Assembly: GCF_041320665.1 (NCBI RefSeq)
Contig: NZ_CP166730.1
Coordinates: 62,001 to 126,000, forward strand
Source: Comamonas sp. GB3 AK4-5
GTDB lineage: Bacteria; Pseudomonadota; Gammaproteobacteria; Burkholderiales; Burkholderiaceae_C
Direction: 5' to 3'
Length of the DNA: 64,000 nt
Position 1 is the first letter of the stretch; every line of letters begins with the position of its first letter. A model generated the notes under the pieces. The model did not search any database and was not told the origin of the DNA. It saw only the letters and a list, made by a program, of their open reading frames with translations. The translations under genes were made by a program, and so were the position numbers. Below are positions 7,739-16,055 of the stretch, piece after piece.

Positions 7739-9034
7739 ATGCACGCACTTCCCCCCCGTTTCACCCTGCACCGCGTGGCAGCGCTGGCCTTGGTCTGGGG
7801 CATCGCCGCCATGGGCCAGGCCCATGCCGCCCCCCAGGCCGACCTGCACCTGCAGGCCCAGCAGGCGCAAAAACCTTATCTCGATACGCTGCGCGATCTG
7901 GTGCATATCGAATCCGGCAGCAAGGATGTGGAGGGCGTGAAGAAAATCGCCGACTATGTGGCCGGCAAGCTGCGCGCCCTGGGCGGCAAGGTGGAGGTGA
8001 TTGCGCCCACCGATGTCTACCGCCTGGACGACACCCCCGAGCAGGTCGGCCCCATGGTGCACGCCAGTTTTCAGGGCAAGGGCAAGAGCCGCATCATGCT
8101 GATCGCCCACATGGACACGGTCTATCTGCCCGGCATGCTCAAGGACCAGCCGTTTCGCATCGAGGGCGACAAGGCCTATGGCCTGGGCATTGCCGACGAC
8201 AAGCAGGGCGTGGCCCTGATCCTGCATGTGGTGGAGCTGCTGAAAAAGCAAGGCATAGACGACTATGGCCAACTCACCGTGCTCATCAACGGTGACGAGG
8301 AAATCAGCTCGCCCGGTGCACGCAGCACCATCACCCGCCTGGGGGCCGAGCAGGATGCCGTGTTCTCCTACGAAGGCGGCGGCAGCGATGGCGGCGTGCG
8401 CCTGGCCACCAGCGGCATTGGCGCGGCCTACCTCAAGGTGCAGGGCAAGGCCTCGCATGCCGGCGCGAAGCCCGAAGACGGCGTGAACGCGCTGTACGAG
8501 CTTTCACACCAACTGCTGCAGATGCAGGACCTGTCCAAGCCCGAGCAAGGCCTGAAGCTGAACTGGACCGTGGCCAAGGCCGGCACCAACCGCAATGTGA
8601 TCCCGGCCGAGGCCACGGCCCAGGCCGATGCGCGCGCCCTCAAGGTGGCCGACTTCACGGCGCTGGAGCAAGCCATGCAGGCCAAGGTGGGCAACAAGCT
8701 GCTGCCCGCCAGCAAGGTGGCGCTGAAGTTCGAAGTGCGCCGCCCGCCGCTGGAAGCCAGCGAGGCCGCGCGCAAGCTGGCCCTGCATGCCCAAAGCATT
8801 TACGACAAGGAGCTGCAGCTGCGCATGACCGTGATGGACAAGGCCACCGGCGGCGGCACCGATGCTGCCTTTGCCGCGCTGAAGTCCAAGGGCGGGGTGA
8901 TCGAGGGCTTTGGTCTGTCGGGCTATGGCGCGCACTCCAATGACGCGGAATATGTGCTGATCAACACCATTGTTCCGCGCCTGTACCTCTCGGTGCGCAT
9001 GATCCAGGATCTGTCAAAGCAAAGCGCGCCCTGA
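7739..9034 (+). CDS. Exported M20 family metallopeptidase, carboxypeptidase G2-like
   Basis: Zinc-dependent exopeptidase of 431 residues that resembles glutamate carboxypeptidase (carboxypeptidase G2), which releases C-terminal glutamate from folates and N-acyl amino acids. A signal peptide (residues 1-30, ending AHA) predicts periplasmic location. Metal and catalytic residues are visible in order: H124 in AHMDTVY, D153 in GIADDKQG, catalytic E187 and ligand E188 in NGDEE, E212 in SYEGGG, and a late His in GYGAHSND. The dimerisation insert sits between about residues 220 and 340 (GKASHAGAKPEDGVNAL). Length matches the family. It stands alone on its strand. Substrate preference is inferred from similarity only. 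Confidence 0.92.
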   Translation: MHALPPRFTLHRVAALALVWGIAAMGQAHAAPQADLHLQAQQAQKPYLDTLRDLVHIESGSKDVEGVKKIADYVAGKLRALGGKVEVIAPTDVYRLDDTPEQVGPMVHASFQGKGKSRIMLIAHMDTVYLPGMLKDQPFRIEGDKAYGLGIADDKQGVALILHVVELLKKQGIDDYGQLTVLINGDEEISSPGARSTITRLGAEQDAVFSYEGGGSDGGVRLATSGIGAAYLKVQGKASHAGAKPEDGVNALYELSHQLLQMQDLSKPEQGLKLNWTVAKAGTNRNVIPAEATAQADARALKVADFTALEQAMQAKVGNKLLPASKVALKFEVRRPPLEASEAARKLALHAQSIYDKELQLRMTVMDKATGGGTDAAFAALKSKGGVIEGFGLSGYGAHSNDAEYVLINTIVPRLYLSVRMIQDLSKQSAP

Positions 9035-9046
9035 GAGCGCGTCTTT

Positions 9047-9077
9047 CCCCCTCTTTCTCGCGGCGAAAGGGAGGGGG
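9047..9077. terminator. Hairpin between convergent genes
   Basis: CCCCCTCTTTC pairs with GAAAGGGAGGGGG between the M20 peptidase gene and the RpiR-type gene. It is related in base content to the gene-end repeats but lacks stems 1 and 3. It has no clear T-run. Confidence 0.5.
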
Positions 9078-9081
9078 CGAC

Positions 9082-9939
9082 TCAGCTGCGGGGCTTGCCG
9101 GGGTACAGGCCCAGCTGGGCATCCAGCTGCTCGCGGGCCTGGGCACGTGCCGTCACCGTGGTGCGGCGCGACAGGCTCAGCTCCCCCACCAGGGCATTGC
9201 CCAGGGCGGTGAAGGCGGTGTAGGAGTCAAACAGCGCCGCACCTTGCGTGGGCAGCACCAGGGGCAGATCGCAGTGCAGCGCGATCGGGGCCAGGGCATC
9301 GTCGGTGAAGGCCACCACGGGTACGCCCCGGGTGCGCAGCCAGCGTGCAATCTCCAGCGTGCTGCGCAAATAGCGGCGCACGGACAGACACAGCACCAGA
9401 TCGTTTTCACCATAGTCCTGCAGGCGCTCGGAGGCGCTTTGCTCGGGGTCGACCAGCTCCGTGGGCAGGGCCACGGCCAGCTGGTTGGCCAGTAGCTGGG
9501 CCGGGCCACGGCTGTAACGCCCTCCCACCACGGCCACCCGGCCCTGGCAGGTACTCAGCCAGGTCAGCAACTGGGCAAAGCCGGGCGACTGCAGCAAGGG
9601 CGTCATGGCCTGAAGGTTGCGCATGTCCTGCTCCAGCGCTTGCTGGGCAACGGACAAGGCCCCCCGTGGGGCTCCATCGCCCGTCAGGCGCTGGCCCGGT
9701 GCCTCGTATTGCCCGGCCAGCGTGGTTTGCAGCTGTTGCTGGGCCTCGGCATAGGAGGCATAGCCCAGGCGTGGAAAAAAACGCACCACGGTGGCAGGAC
9801 TGACACCGGCCTGCGCGGCCAGGGTACGGGCCGACACAAACGCCACGCTGTGGGGATTGGCGCGGACAAACTCTGCCAGGCGCTGTTCGGCCGCACCGAG
9901 GGTGGGCAGTTTTTCGGCGATGTGGTGCATCAAATCCAT
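9082..9939 (-). CDS. RpiR/MurR family transcriptional regulator
   Basis: A regulator of 285 residues. The N-terminal HTH_6 domain (residues 1-80: AEKLPTLGAAEQRLAEFV, ARTLAAQAGVSPATVVRFFPRLGY) binds DNA. A SIS domain follows (residues about 120-250: GRVAVVGGRYSRGPAQLLANQL, NDLVLCLSVRRYLRSTLEIA), which in this family binds phosphosugars or other small ligands. Start at 9939 was chosen because the family begins MDLMHHIAEKLP; the longer frame adds a cysteine-rich stretch with no family match. It diverges from the MlrC-like gene and probably controls it and the following Bug gene. Confidence 0.9.
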   Translation of the reverse strand: MDLMHHIAEKLPTLGAAEQRLAEFVRANPHSVAFVSARTLAAQAGVSPATVVRFFPRLGYASYAEAQQQLQTTLAGQYEAPGQRLTGDGAPRGALSVAQQALEQDMRNLQAMTPLLQSPGFAQLLTWLSTCQGRVAVVGGRYSRGPAQLLANQLAVALPTELVDPEQSASERLQDYGENDLVLCLSVRRYLRSTLEIARWLRTRGVPVVAFTDDALAPIALHCDLPLVLPTQGAALFDSYTAFTALGNALVGELSLSRRTTVTARAQAREQLDAQLGLYPGKPRS

Positions 9940-9971
9940 GGGGCCGAGCTTAGGGCTTTTTGCGACGCTGG

Positions 9972-9987
9972 TGCAACACTCGTTGCA
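9972..9987. promoter_or_regulatory. Candidate operator in RpiR/MlrC divergent region
   Basis: Perfect dyad TGCAAC-ACTC-GTTGCA, 33 bases upstream of the regulator start. It is a good candidate for the RpiR-type binding site. Confidence 0.5.
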
Positions 9988-10011
9988 TGTTTTGAATTTG
10001 ATGCATATTAT

Positions 10012-10039
10012 TGTTTCTTGATATGAGTTCAAAGAAACA
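10012..10039. promoter_or_regulatory. Second dyad over the MlrC-like gene start
   Basis: TGTTTCTT and AAGAAACA face each other across 12 bases, covering the proposed ATG at 10023. It could be an operator or an RNA hairpin that limits translation; low certainty. Confidence 0.3.
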
Positions 10040-11531
10040 TCTGTTTCACACGCCACAGCCTCACCATGCCCCACGCCGCCGCGTTGGGCTGCTGGGGGTG
10101 GTGCATGAAACCAATACCTTCGAATCCGGCAGCACCCGCTATGCCGCGTTTGCCCAGCCCGCAGACCGCGAGCCCTTGATGCAGGGCGATGCGCTGTGGG
10201 CCATGCGCGGCACGCGCAGCGTCATGGGCGGCATGCTGGAGGTGCTGGAGCCGCAGCTGCCTACGGGTTTGCTGGAGCTGGTGCCCCTGTACCGGGCTTC
10301 GGCCGCACCTTCGGCCATGGTGGAGTCTGGGGCCTGGCAGCGCATCCAGTCCGAGGTGCTGCAGGCCGTGGCACAGGCCGGGCCGCTGGATGGCTTGCTG
10401 ATCGAATTTCACGGTGCCATGGTGGCCGAGGGTGAACGCGATTGCGAAGGCGCCTTGTTGGCCGCGCTGCGAGCCTGCCTGGGCCCGCAATGTGTGCTGG
10501 TGGCCACCCTGGACTTTCACGCCAATGTGAGCGCGGCCATGGTGGAGCATGCCGATGTGCTGGTGCCCTACCGCACCTACCCGCATATCGACATGTTCGA
10601 AACCGGCCAGCGCGCGGCACGCCGCATGCTGGCGCGGCTGATGGCCGATGCCCCCGGCTGCCATGCCTGGGCCCAGGCCGCATTTCTGATTCCGCTGGCG
10701 GGGCAGTACACGGGGGACGGTGCCATGGGCGCCTTTATGCAGGACTGCGTCATAGCGGCCCGGCGCCATGCCGTGGACGTGGCGTTCTGCGGCGGCTTTG
10801 TGCTGGCGGATACGCCCGACACCGGCCCTTCGCTGGTGGTCTATGCCCCGGAGGGGAAGCAGGATGTGGCGCAGCAGGCGCTGCGCAGCCTGATGGAGCG
10901 GCTGCAGTCCTATCGCAGCGCACTGGCGCCTGCGCTGTGGGCCCCCAGCGAGGCCGTGGCCCGCTTGCGGCCCCAGGAGCGCAGCATTTTGGCGGATGTG
11001 GCCGACAACCCGGGTGCGGGTTGCGCGGCCGACAACCTGGCCACGCTGTGCGCCCTGCATGACGCCGCCATTCCCCGCAGTCTGGTGGCGACGCTGAATC
11101 TGCCGCATTGGGCCAGCCAGGCGCATGCCGTGGGCGTGGGCGCGGAGATCGCCGTGGACCTGCCGGGCCGTGACCTGCCCGTGGTCATGCGGGTGTTGGC
11201 GCTGGGCGATGGCCACTACCGCTGCAGCGGTGCCATGTGGCTGGGCCGGGAAGTGCGCCAAGGTCCCACGGCCAGGCTGCGCTGGGGGGCGGTGGAGCTC
11301 ATCGTGGCCAGCCTGCCGGTGCAGGCGCTGGACCCCGGGGCGCTGATGTGCACCGGAGTCTCGGCCGACGACTACCAGGTGCTGTCGCTCAAGAGCAGCG
11401 TGCACTTTCGGGCTGCCTTTGGTCCATGGGCCCAGACCATCTTGAACGTGGATGCCTTTCGGCAACCGGGTGATCCGGCGCCAGAGCGCATCTACCAACA
11501 GCTGCGCAGCGGTGTCGCAGTTCTTTCCTGA
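10023..11531 (+). CDS. MlrC-like metallopeptidase (M81 family)
   Basis: Protein of 502 residues of the microcystin LR degradation protein MlrC family. MlrC hydrolyses linearised microcystin peptides, but most homologues sit in unrelated catabolic contexts and their substrates are unknown. Zinc ligands of the family are present with the same spacing: D164 and H166 in TLDFHANVS and H188 in YPHIDMFETG. The N-terminus shows VGLLGVVHETNTF. The start at ATG 10023 lacks a good ribosome site; a TTG 12 bases upstream is the alternative. It is followed after 26 bases by a Bug receptor gene, which suggests uptake and hydrolysis of one amide or peptide-like compound under RpiR control. Confidence 0.88.
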   Translation: MSSKKHLFHTPQPHHAPRRRVGLLGVVHETNTFESGSTRYAAFAQPADREPLMQGDALWAMRGTRSVMGGMLEVLEPQLPTGLLELVPLYRASAAPSAMVESGAWQRIQSEVLQAVAQAGPLDGLLIEFHGAMVAEGERDCEGALLAALRACLGPQCVLVATLDFHANVSAAMVEHADVLVPYRTYPHIDMFETGQRAARRMLARLMADAPGCHAWAQAAFLIPLAGQYTGDGAMGAFMQDCVIAARRHAVDVAFCGGFVLADTPDTGPSLVVYAPEGKQDVAQQALRSLMERLQSYRSALAPALWAPSEAVARLRPQERSILADVADNPGAGCAADNLATLCALHDAAIPRSLVATLNLPHWASQAHAVGVGAEIAVDLPGRDLPVVMRVLALGDGHYRCSGAMWLGREVRQGPTARLRWGAVELIVASLPVQALDPGALMCTGVSADDYQVLSLKSSVHFRAAFGPWAQTILNVDAFRQPGDPAPERIYQQLRSGVAVLS

Positions 11532-11557
11532 CAACAACATTTCTCGAGGAGACATTC

Positions 11558-12538
11558 ATGCAAGCTTTGCAACGCCGCCAATTTCTGAACCAGGCGCTGG
11601 CCGCTACGGGTGCGCTGCTGGCGCCCACAGCGTTCGCCCAGAACGAGCGCTATCCGGACCGCGCCATCACCTTGCTGTGCCCTTGGCCGGCAGGCGGCTC
11701 CACCGACGTGACGCTGCGCGCCTTTGCCGAAAGCGCATCGCGCCATCTGGGCCAGAGCATTGTCATCGTCAACCGCCCCGGTGCAGGGGGCACGCTGGGT
11801 GCCACCGCCATGCCCAGCACCAAGGCGGATGGCTACACCATCACCCAGCTGCCGCCGGCCACCTTCCGCCTGCCGCAAATGCAGAAGACGGCATGGGACC
11901 CGCTGCAGGACTTCAGCTATGTGGTGGGCCTCACGGGCTACACCATGGGTCTGGTGGTGCGCCATGACGCACCGTGGAAAACCATACAGGAATTTGTCGA
12001 AGACGCCCGCAAGCGCCCCGGCCAGATCAGCTATGGCTCCACCGGCCTGGCCACCTCGCCCCACATGGTGGTGGCCGAGCTGGCACTCAAGCAGAAGATC
12101 GATTTGCTGCATATCCCGCACAAGGGCTCGGCCGATCTGGCCAACTCCCTGATGGGGGGGCACATCATGGCCGCATCGGATTCCAGTGGCTGGGCGCCCC
12201 ATGTGGCATCGGGCCGCATGCGCCTGCTGGCGGTGTATGGCACCAAGCGTGCCAAGCGCTTCCCGGATGCGCCCACGCTGACGGAAGCCGGCTACGGCAT
12301 CGTCTCGGAAGCCCGCTACGGCATCGTCGGTCCCAAGGGGCTGGACGCCCAGGTCAGCCAGCGCTTGCACGATGCCTTCAAGGCCACGCTGGACGACCCC
12401 AAGGTGCTGCAGGTGCTGGAAAAACTCGACCAACCCGTGCTGTACATGAGCGGTGCGCAGTACCAGCGCTACGCCAGCGAAGAGGTGGCCCGCGACCGTG
12501 AAATCGTCAAGCGCCTGAACCTGACGCTGGAAGGCTGA
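11558..12538 (+). CDS. TTT (Bug/TctC) extracytoplasmic substrate receptor
   Basis: Periplasmic solute receptor of 326 residues. The N-terminus QRRQFLNQALAATGALLAP looks like a twin-arginine or Sec signal ending at AFA. Family motifs are CPWPAGGSTDVTLR, NRPGAGGTLGA and PHKGSADLANSLMGG. Bug proteins usually bind carboxylates and pass them to TctAB membrane proteins, but no such proteins are in this window. It follows the MlrC-like gene after 26 bases with a GAGGAG ribosome site, so the two are one operon. Confidence 0.9.
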   Translation: MQALQRRQFLNQALAATGALLAPTAFAQNERYPDRAITLLCPWPAGGSTDVTLRAFAESASRHLGQSIVIVNRPGAGGTLGATAMPSTKADGYTITQLPPATFRLPQMQKTAWDPLQDFSYVVGLTGYTMGLVVRHDAPWKTIQEFVEDARKRPGQISYGSTGLATSPHMVVAELALKQKIDLLHIPHKGSADLANSLMGGHIMAASDSSGWAPHVASGRMRLLAVYGTKRAKRFPDAPTLTEAGYGIVSEARYGIVGPKGLDAQVSQRLHDAFKATLDDPKVLQVLEKLDQPVLYMSGAQYQRYASEEVARDREIVKRLNLTLEG

Positions 12539-12556
12539 GAGGGCTGCTGGCGGATG

Positions 12557-12588
12557 AAAAAAGGCTTGCCTGTGGCAAGCCTTTTTTG
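12557..12588. terminator. Bidirectional intrinsic terminator
   Basis: AAAA, then the perfect ten-base stem AAGGCTTGCC / GGCAAGCCTT around a TGT loop, then TTTTT. It separates two convergent Bug receptor genes. Confidence 0.93.
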
Positions 12589-12603
12589 TCACTGCGGCCG
12601 CGC

Positions 12604-13605
12604 TTATTGCGCGCTGATGCCCTTGTCGTTGGCGATCTTGCTCCAGCGGGCAAAGTCACTCGCCAGGCGTGCCTTCATGGTGGCGCTGTCCTGGTAGCGG
12701 GCAATGGCGCCGGCTGCCAGCAGCTTCTTTTGCAGCGCCGGGTCGGCCAGCACCACTTTCAGCTCCTTGTTCAATCGGTCCACCACGGCCTGGGGCGTAC
12801 CCAGCGGAGCGATCAACCCGCCCCAGGTATCGGCATCAAACCCCGGGAAACCTTGTTCGGCCACCGACTTCACGCCCGGCAGCAACTGCTTGGCCTGGTT
12901 GGAGCTGACCGCAATGGCGCGCAACTTGCCCGACTGGATATGGGGCAGGGCGGCCACCACATCGGCAAACATCACCGGAATCTGGCCACCGATCAAATCG
13001 GTCACGGCCGGGGCGCTGCCGCGGTAGGCCACATGCTGCATATCGAAGCCGCCCAAGTCCTTGAGTTGCTCCATGGACAGATGACCAAAGCTGCCCGTGC
13101 CCGAGCTGGTGTAGTTCAGCGAAGGCTTGGCCTTTTTGGCATGGGCAATCAGGCTGGGCAAGTCCTTCACATCGGGCAGCTCGCGTGGGTTGACGATGAC
13201 GGCCATGGGCAAGTCATACACCGTGGCCACGGGCAGAAAGTCCTTGCGCACGTCATACAGATTGTTGTTGAACAGCACCGGCGCCAGCAGCGCAGGCATG
13301 CCAAACATGGACAGGGTGTAGCCGTCAGGCGCGGACTTGATGAAGGTGGAGGTGCCGATGGAGCCCGAAGCACCGGCGCGGTTTTCGGTGATCACGTTCT
13401 GGCCCAGGCGCTCGGACAGGCTTTGCGCCACCAAACGCGCCGCAATATCGGTGGGGCCACCGGGCGGGAATGCCACGACCAGCTTGATCATTTTTTCGGG
13501 CCAGGCTGCTGCGGCCTGGGCCGGTGCCAGCAGACCACCCGCCAGGGCGGCGGCGCAGGCAATCAGGGTGTGACGGCGGGTGAAGTGGGTGGGCAGGGAA
13601 TGCAT
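12604..13605 (-). CDS. TTT (Bug/TctC) extracytoplasmic substrate receptor
   Basis: Receptor of 333 residues with a signal peptide (HTLIACAAALAGGLLAPAQA), then VVAFPPGGPTDIAARL, NRAGASGSIG and VAYRGSAPAVTDLIGGQ, the standard Bug motifs. It is downstream of a CaiB-type CoA transferase gene on the same strand (44 bases apart), so the bound carboxylate may be the acid that the transferase activates. No TctA/TctB genes accompany it. Confidence 0.9.
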   Translation of the reverse strand: MHSLPTHFTRRHTLIACAAALAGGLLAPAQAAAAWPEKMIKLVVAFPPGGPTDIAARLVAQSLSERLGQNVITENRAGASGSIGTSTFIKSAPDGYTLSMFGMPALLAPVLFNNNLYDVRKDFLPVATVYDLPMAVIVNPRELPDVKDLPSLIAHAKKAKPSLNYTSSGTGSFGHLSMEQLKDLGGFDMQHVAYRGSAPAVTDLIGGQIPVMFADVVAALPHIQSGKLRAIAVSSNQAKQLLPGVKSVAEQGFPGFDADTWGGLIAPLGTPQAVVDRLNKELKVVLADPALQKKLLAAGAIARYQDSATMKARLASDFARWSKIANDKGISAQ

Positions 13606-13649
13606 GGATTTGTCTCCTGTGTTCTGGTTTGGTCGTTGTGAGAGGGTGG

Positions 13650-14858
13650 TCAGATGATCTGTTGGCTGCGCAGCGCGGCCACGGCGTCGGGTGCCATGCC
13701 CAGCAGCTCGTGCAGCACCTCGTCGGTGTGCTGGCCCTGATGGGGTGGCGGACGGCGCACGGGCAGGCGCTGGCCATCCATGGCATAGGGCGGCGCCAGC
13801 ACGGCCTGGGGGCCGGCTTCGCTGTCGTCAAACTCGTGCAGCAGGCCGGCCTCGCGGGTGCGCGCCGAGGTCAATGCCTCCAGCAGGCCGAACACTTCGC
13901 CGCAGGGAATCTGGGCCGCGCGCAGCTTGTCCAGCAGCTCGGCACGGGTGAAGCGGCGCAGCGCCGCTTCAATCAAGGGCATCAAGGTCGTGCGGTGGGC
14001 GGAGCGGGCCACATTGGTGGCAAAACGCGCGTCCGTGGCCCAGTCTGGCTGATGAATCACTTCCTGGCAAAAGCGCACAAACTGGCCGTTGTTGCCCACG
14101 GTGATCACCAGGGGGCCATCGGCCGCCTCGAACACCCCATAGGGCACGATGGAGGGGTGGGCATTGCCGAACTTGGGCGGGTCGCCCGCTTTCAGCAGCG
14201 CTTCCATGCCGTAGTAGCTGGTGATCATCAGCCCGCAGTCGTACAGCGCCATTTGCACATGGCGGCCACGGCCGCTGCGTTCGCGCTCCAGCAAGGCGGC
14301 CAGAATGGCCTGGGCGGAATACATGCCGGTGAACATGTCCACCGCCGCCACGCCGAACTTCAGCGGCCCCTGGCCGGCCTCGCCATTCATGGCCATGATG
14401 CCGCTCTCTCCCTGTACCACCAGGTCATAGCCGGGGCGCTGGGCCTCGCTGCCGCTGCGGCTGTAGCCGGAGATGGAGCAATACACCAGGCGCGGGTTCA
14501 GCGCCGAAAGCTGCTCATAGCCCAGGCCCAGTTTTTCGGCGCCACCGACCTTGAAGTTCTGCACCACCACATCGCATTGCTGGGCCAGCTCGCGCGCCAG
14601 CTGGAGGCCGGTTTCGGACTGCAGGTCCAGCGTGATGGAGCGCTTGTTGCGGTTGGCACTGTTGAAGTAGGAGGTGTTGCGTGAACCCACGCGCACGCCC
14701 CAGTCGCGGGTGTCGTCGCCACGGGCGGGGTGTTCGACCTTGATCACATCGGCACCAAAGTCGGCCAGCGCCATGGCACACATGGGGCCGGCCAGCACGC
14801 GGGAGAGGTCCAGCACGCGAATGCCGGCCAGGGGTTGAAGAGGGGAGGAGCTGTTCAT
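13650..14858 (-). CDS. CaiB/BaiF family (class III) CoA transferase
   Basis: Enzyme of 402 residues that moves CoA between carboxylic acids. N-terminal family signature LAGIRVLDLSRVLAGPMCAMALADFGADVIKVE is split here as LDLSRVLAGP and ADFGADVIKVE. The catalytic aspartate of formyl-CoA transferase corresponds to D145 in RPGYDLVVQ. SRNTSYFNSANRNKRSI is also typical. Starts at 14858 or 14876 are both possible; neither has a strong ribosome site. It is divergent from a LysR gene across an AT-rich operator region and followed by a Bug receptor gene. The acid substrate is unknown. Confidence 0.9.
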   Translation of the reverse strand: MNSSSPLQPLAGIRVLDLSRVLAGPMCAMALADFGADVIKVEHPARGDDTRDWGVRVGSRNTSYFNSANRNKRSITLDLQSETGLQLARELAQQCDVVVQNFKVGGAEKLGLGYEQLSALNPRLVYCSISGYSRSGSEAQRPGYDLVVQGESGIMAMNGEAGQGPLKFGVAAVDMFTGMYSAQAILAALLERERSGRGRHVQMALYDCGLMITSYYGMEALLKAGDPPKFGNAHPSIVPYGVFEAADGPLVITVGNNGQFVRFCQEVIHQPDWATDARFATNVARSAHRTTLMPLIEAALRRFTRAELLDKLRAAQIPCGEVFGLLEALTSARTREAGLLHEFDDSEAGPQAVLAPPYAMDGQRLPVRRPPPHQGQHTDEVLHELLGMAPDAVAALRSQQII

Positions 14859-14925
14859 GTCTGCTGGGCTTGCCATCCGAAGGCTGGACGGCAGAAGGTT
14901 CAAGCAGGTCATTCTCAATATGTTT

Positions 14926-14953
14926 AATTATTTTGACAATTGTGCTGATAATT
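14926..14953. promoter_or_regulatory. Candidate LysR operator between LysR and CoA-transferase genes
   Basis: AATTAT and ATAATT are placed symmetrically around the central palindrome CAATTG, all centred near 14939.5. The site lies in a short AT-rich stretch that stands out from the GC-rich surroundings and holds both divergent promoters. Confidence 0.55.
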
Positions 14954-14980
14954 GAAATATATGTTGATTGAAAGTTGACA

Positions 14981-15880
14981 ATGGATGTGAACGCCCTGGG
15001 CCTGCTGGTGGAGATCATCGACGCCGGCAATCTGAGCCGTGCTGCTGCCCGCTTGGGCATGAGCCGCGCCAATGTGAGCCACAGGCTGAGCCAGTTCGAG
15101 CGGGCGCTGGGCCAGCAGCTGCTGCGCCGCACCACTCGCCAGATCGAGCCTACGGAGCTGGGCCGCAGGCTGTACGAGCATGGCCGCAGCATCCGCCATG
15201 AACTGCTGGCGGCCGATGAATCCGTGGCCGCTTTGGGCCAGGCCCTGCAGGGCCGGGTGCGGTTGAGTGTGCCCAGCGGCTATGGCCAGCTGACCATGGC
15301 GGCCTGGCTGACCGACTTTATGCGCAACTACCCCGGCATTGCCCTGGAGGTGATCTTCGACAACGCCATCGAAGACCTGATGGAGGGCCGCGTGGACTGC
15401 GCCGTGCGCGTGATGAATGACCCGCCCGAGCACCTGGTGGCGCGCCATCTGGGACCGGTGCAATACGTGGCCTGCGCCACGCCGGCCTGCCTGGCGCTGT
15501 GGGGGCGACCGGGCACGCTGCAGGAGCTGCTGCGCCTGCCCTTGATTGCCTCGGGACTGACGGAGCAAAAACTGCGCATGGCGGGGCTGCAGACCCTGGG
15601 TCAGGGCGATGCCGCGCTGTCCATGCGACTGGTGTCACCCAATTTCTACTTTCTGCGCGAGGCCTTGCTGCAAGGCCTGGGCATAGGCCTGGTGCCCGAC
15701 TACATGGTGCGCGAATCCATTGCCCAGGGCGCGCTGCAGGCACTGGACCTGCCCATGGGCAGCCTGGACTTTCTGGCCACGCACAAGTATTTGCTCTACA
15801 TGCCCACGCGCTTTCAGACCCGCGCCATCCAGACGCTGACCCAGTATCTGCACGAGCGCGCGCTGGCCGATGGTGGTTGA
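14981..15880 (+). CDS. LysR family transcriptional regulator
   Basis: A regulator of 299 residues. The winged HTH is at residues 1-60 (NLSRAAARLGMSRANVSHRLSQFERALGQQLL, given here in two parts: LSRAAARLGM and RANVSHRLSQFE). The substrate-binding LysR domain follows from about residue 88 (GRVRLSVPSGYG). The RTTRQIEPTELG hinge is close to that of the CrgA/AaeR-type group. It diverges from the CaiB-type gene and probably activates the CoA transferase and Bug operon. ATG 14981 is preferred over the TTG six bases upstream. Confidence 0.92.
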   Translation: MDVNALGLLVEIIDAGNLSRAAARLGMSRANVSHRLSQFERALGQQLLRRTTRQIEPTELGRRLYEHGRSIRHELLAADESVAALGQALQGRVRLSVPSGYGQLTMAAWLTDFMRNYPGIALEVIFDNAIEDLMEGRVDCAVRVMNDPPEHLVARHLGPVQYVACATPACLALWGRPGTLQELLRLPLIASGLTEQKLRMAGLQTLGQGDAALSMRLVSPNFYFLREALLQGLGIGLVPDYMVRESIAQGALQALDLPMGSLDFLATHKYLLYMPTRFQTRAIQTLTQYLHERALADGG

Positions 15881-16055
15881 TAGCGCCGGGGTTTCCACGG
15901 TCTGACAGCGTGGGTTCGCATTGCCCCGCGACGGCATTTGTTTCTGCTTGTGAACAGCCCCCTAGGACCTTCCCGCAGCTGTCTACTGCGGCACAGACAG
16001 CTGTCACAAGCGCTGCCTACAGTGGGCGCCGTTCTTTCACTGTCAAGGAGCTTCC

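Noticed and set aside
10029..11555. Minus-strand frame of 508 codons opposite the MlrC-like gene
   Set aside because: The plus-strand frame has intact MlrC zinc ligands; the reverse frame is His/Gln/Arg-rich without any domain.
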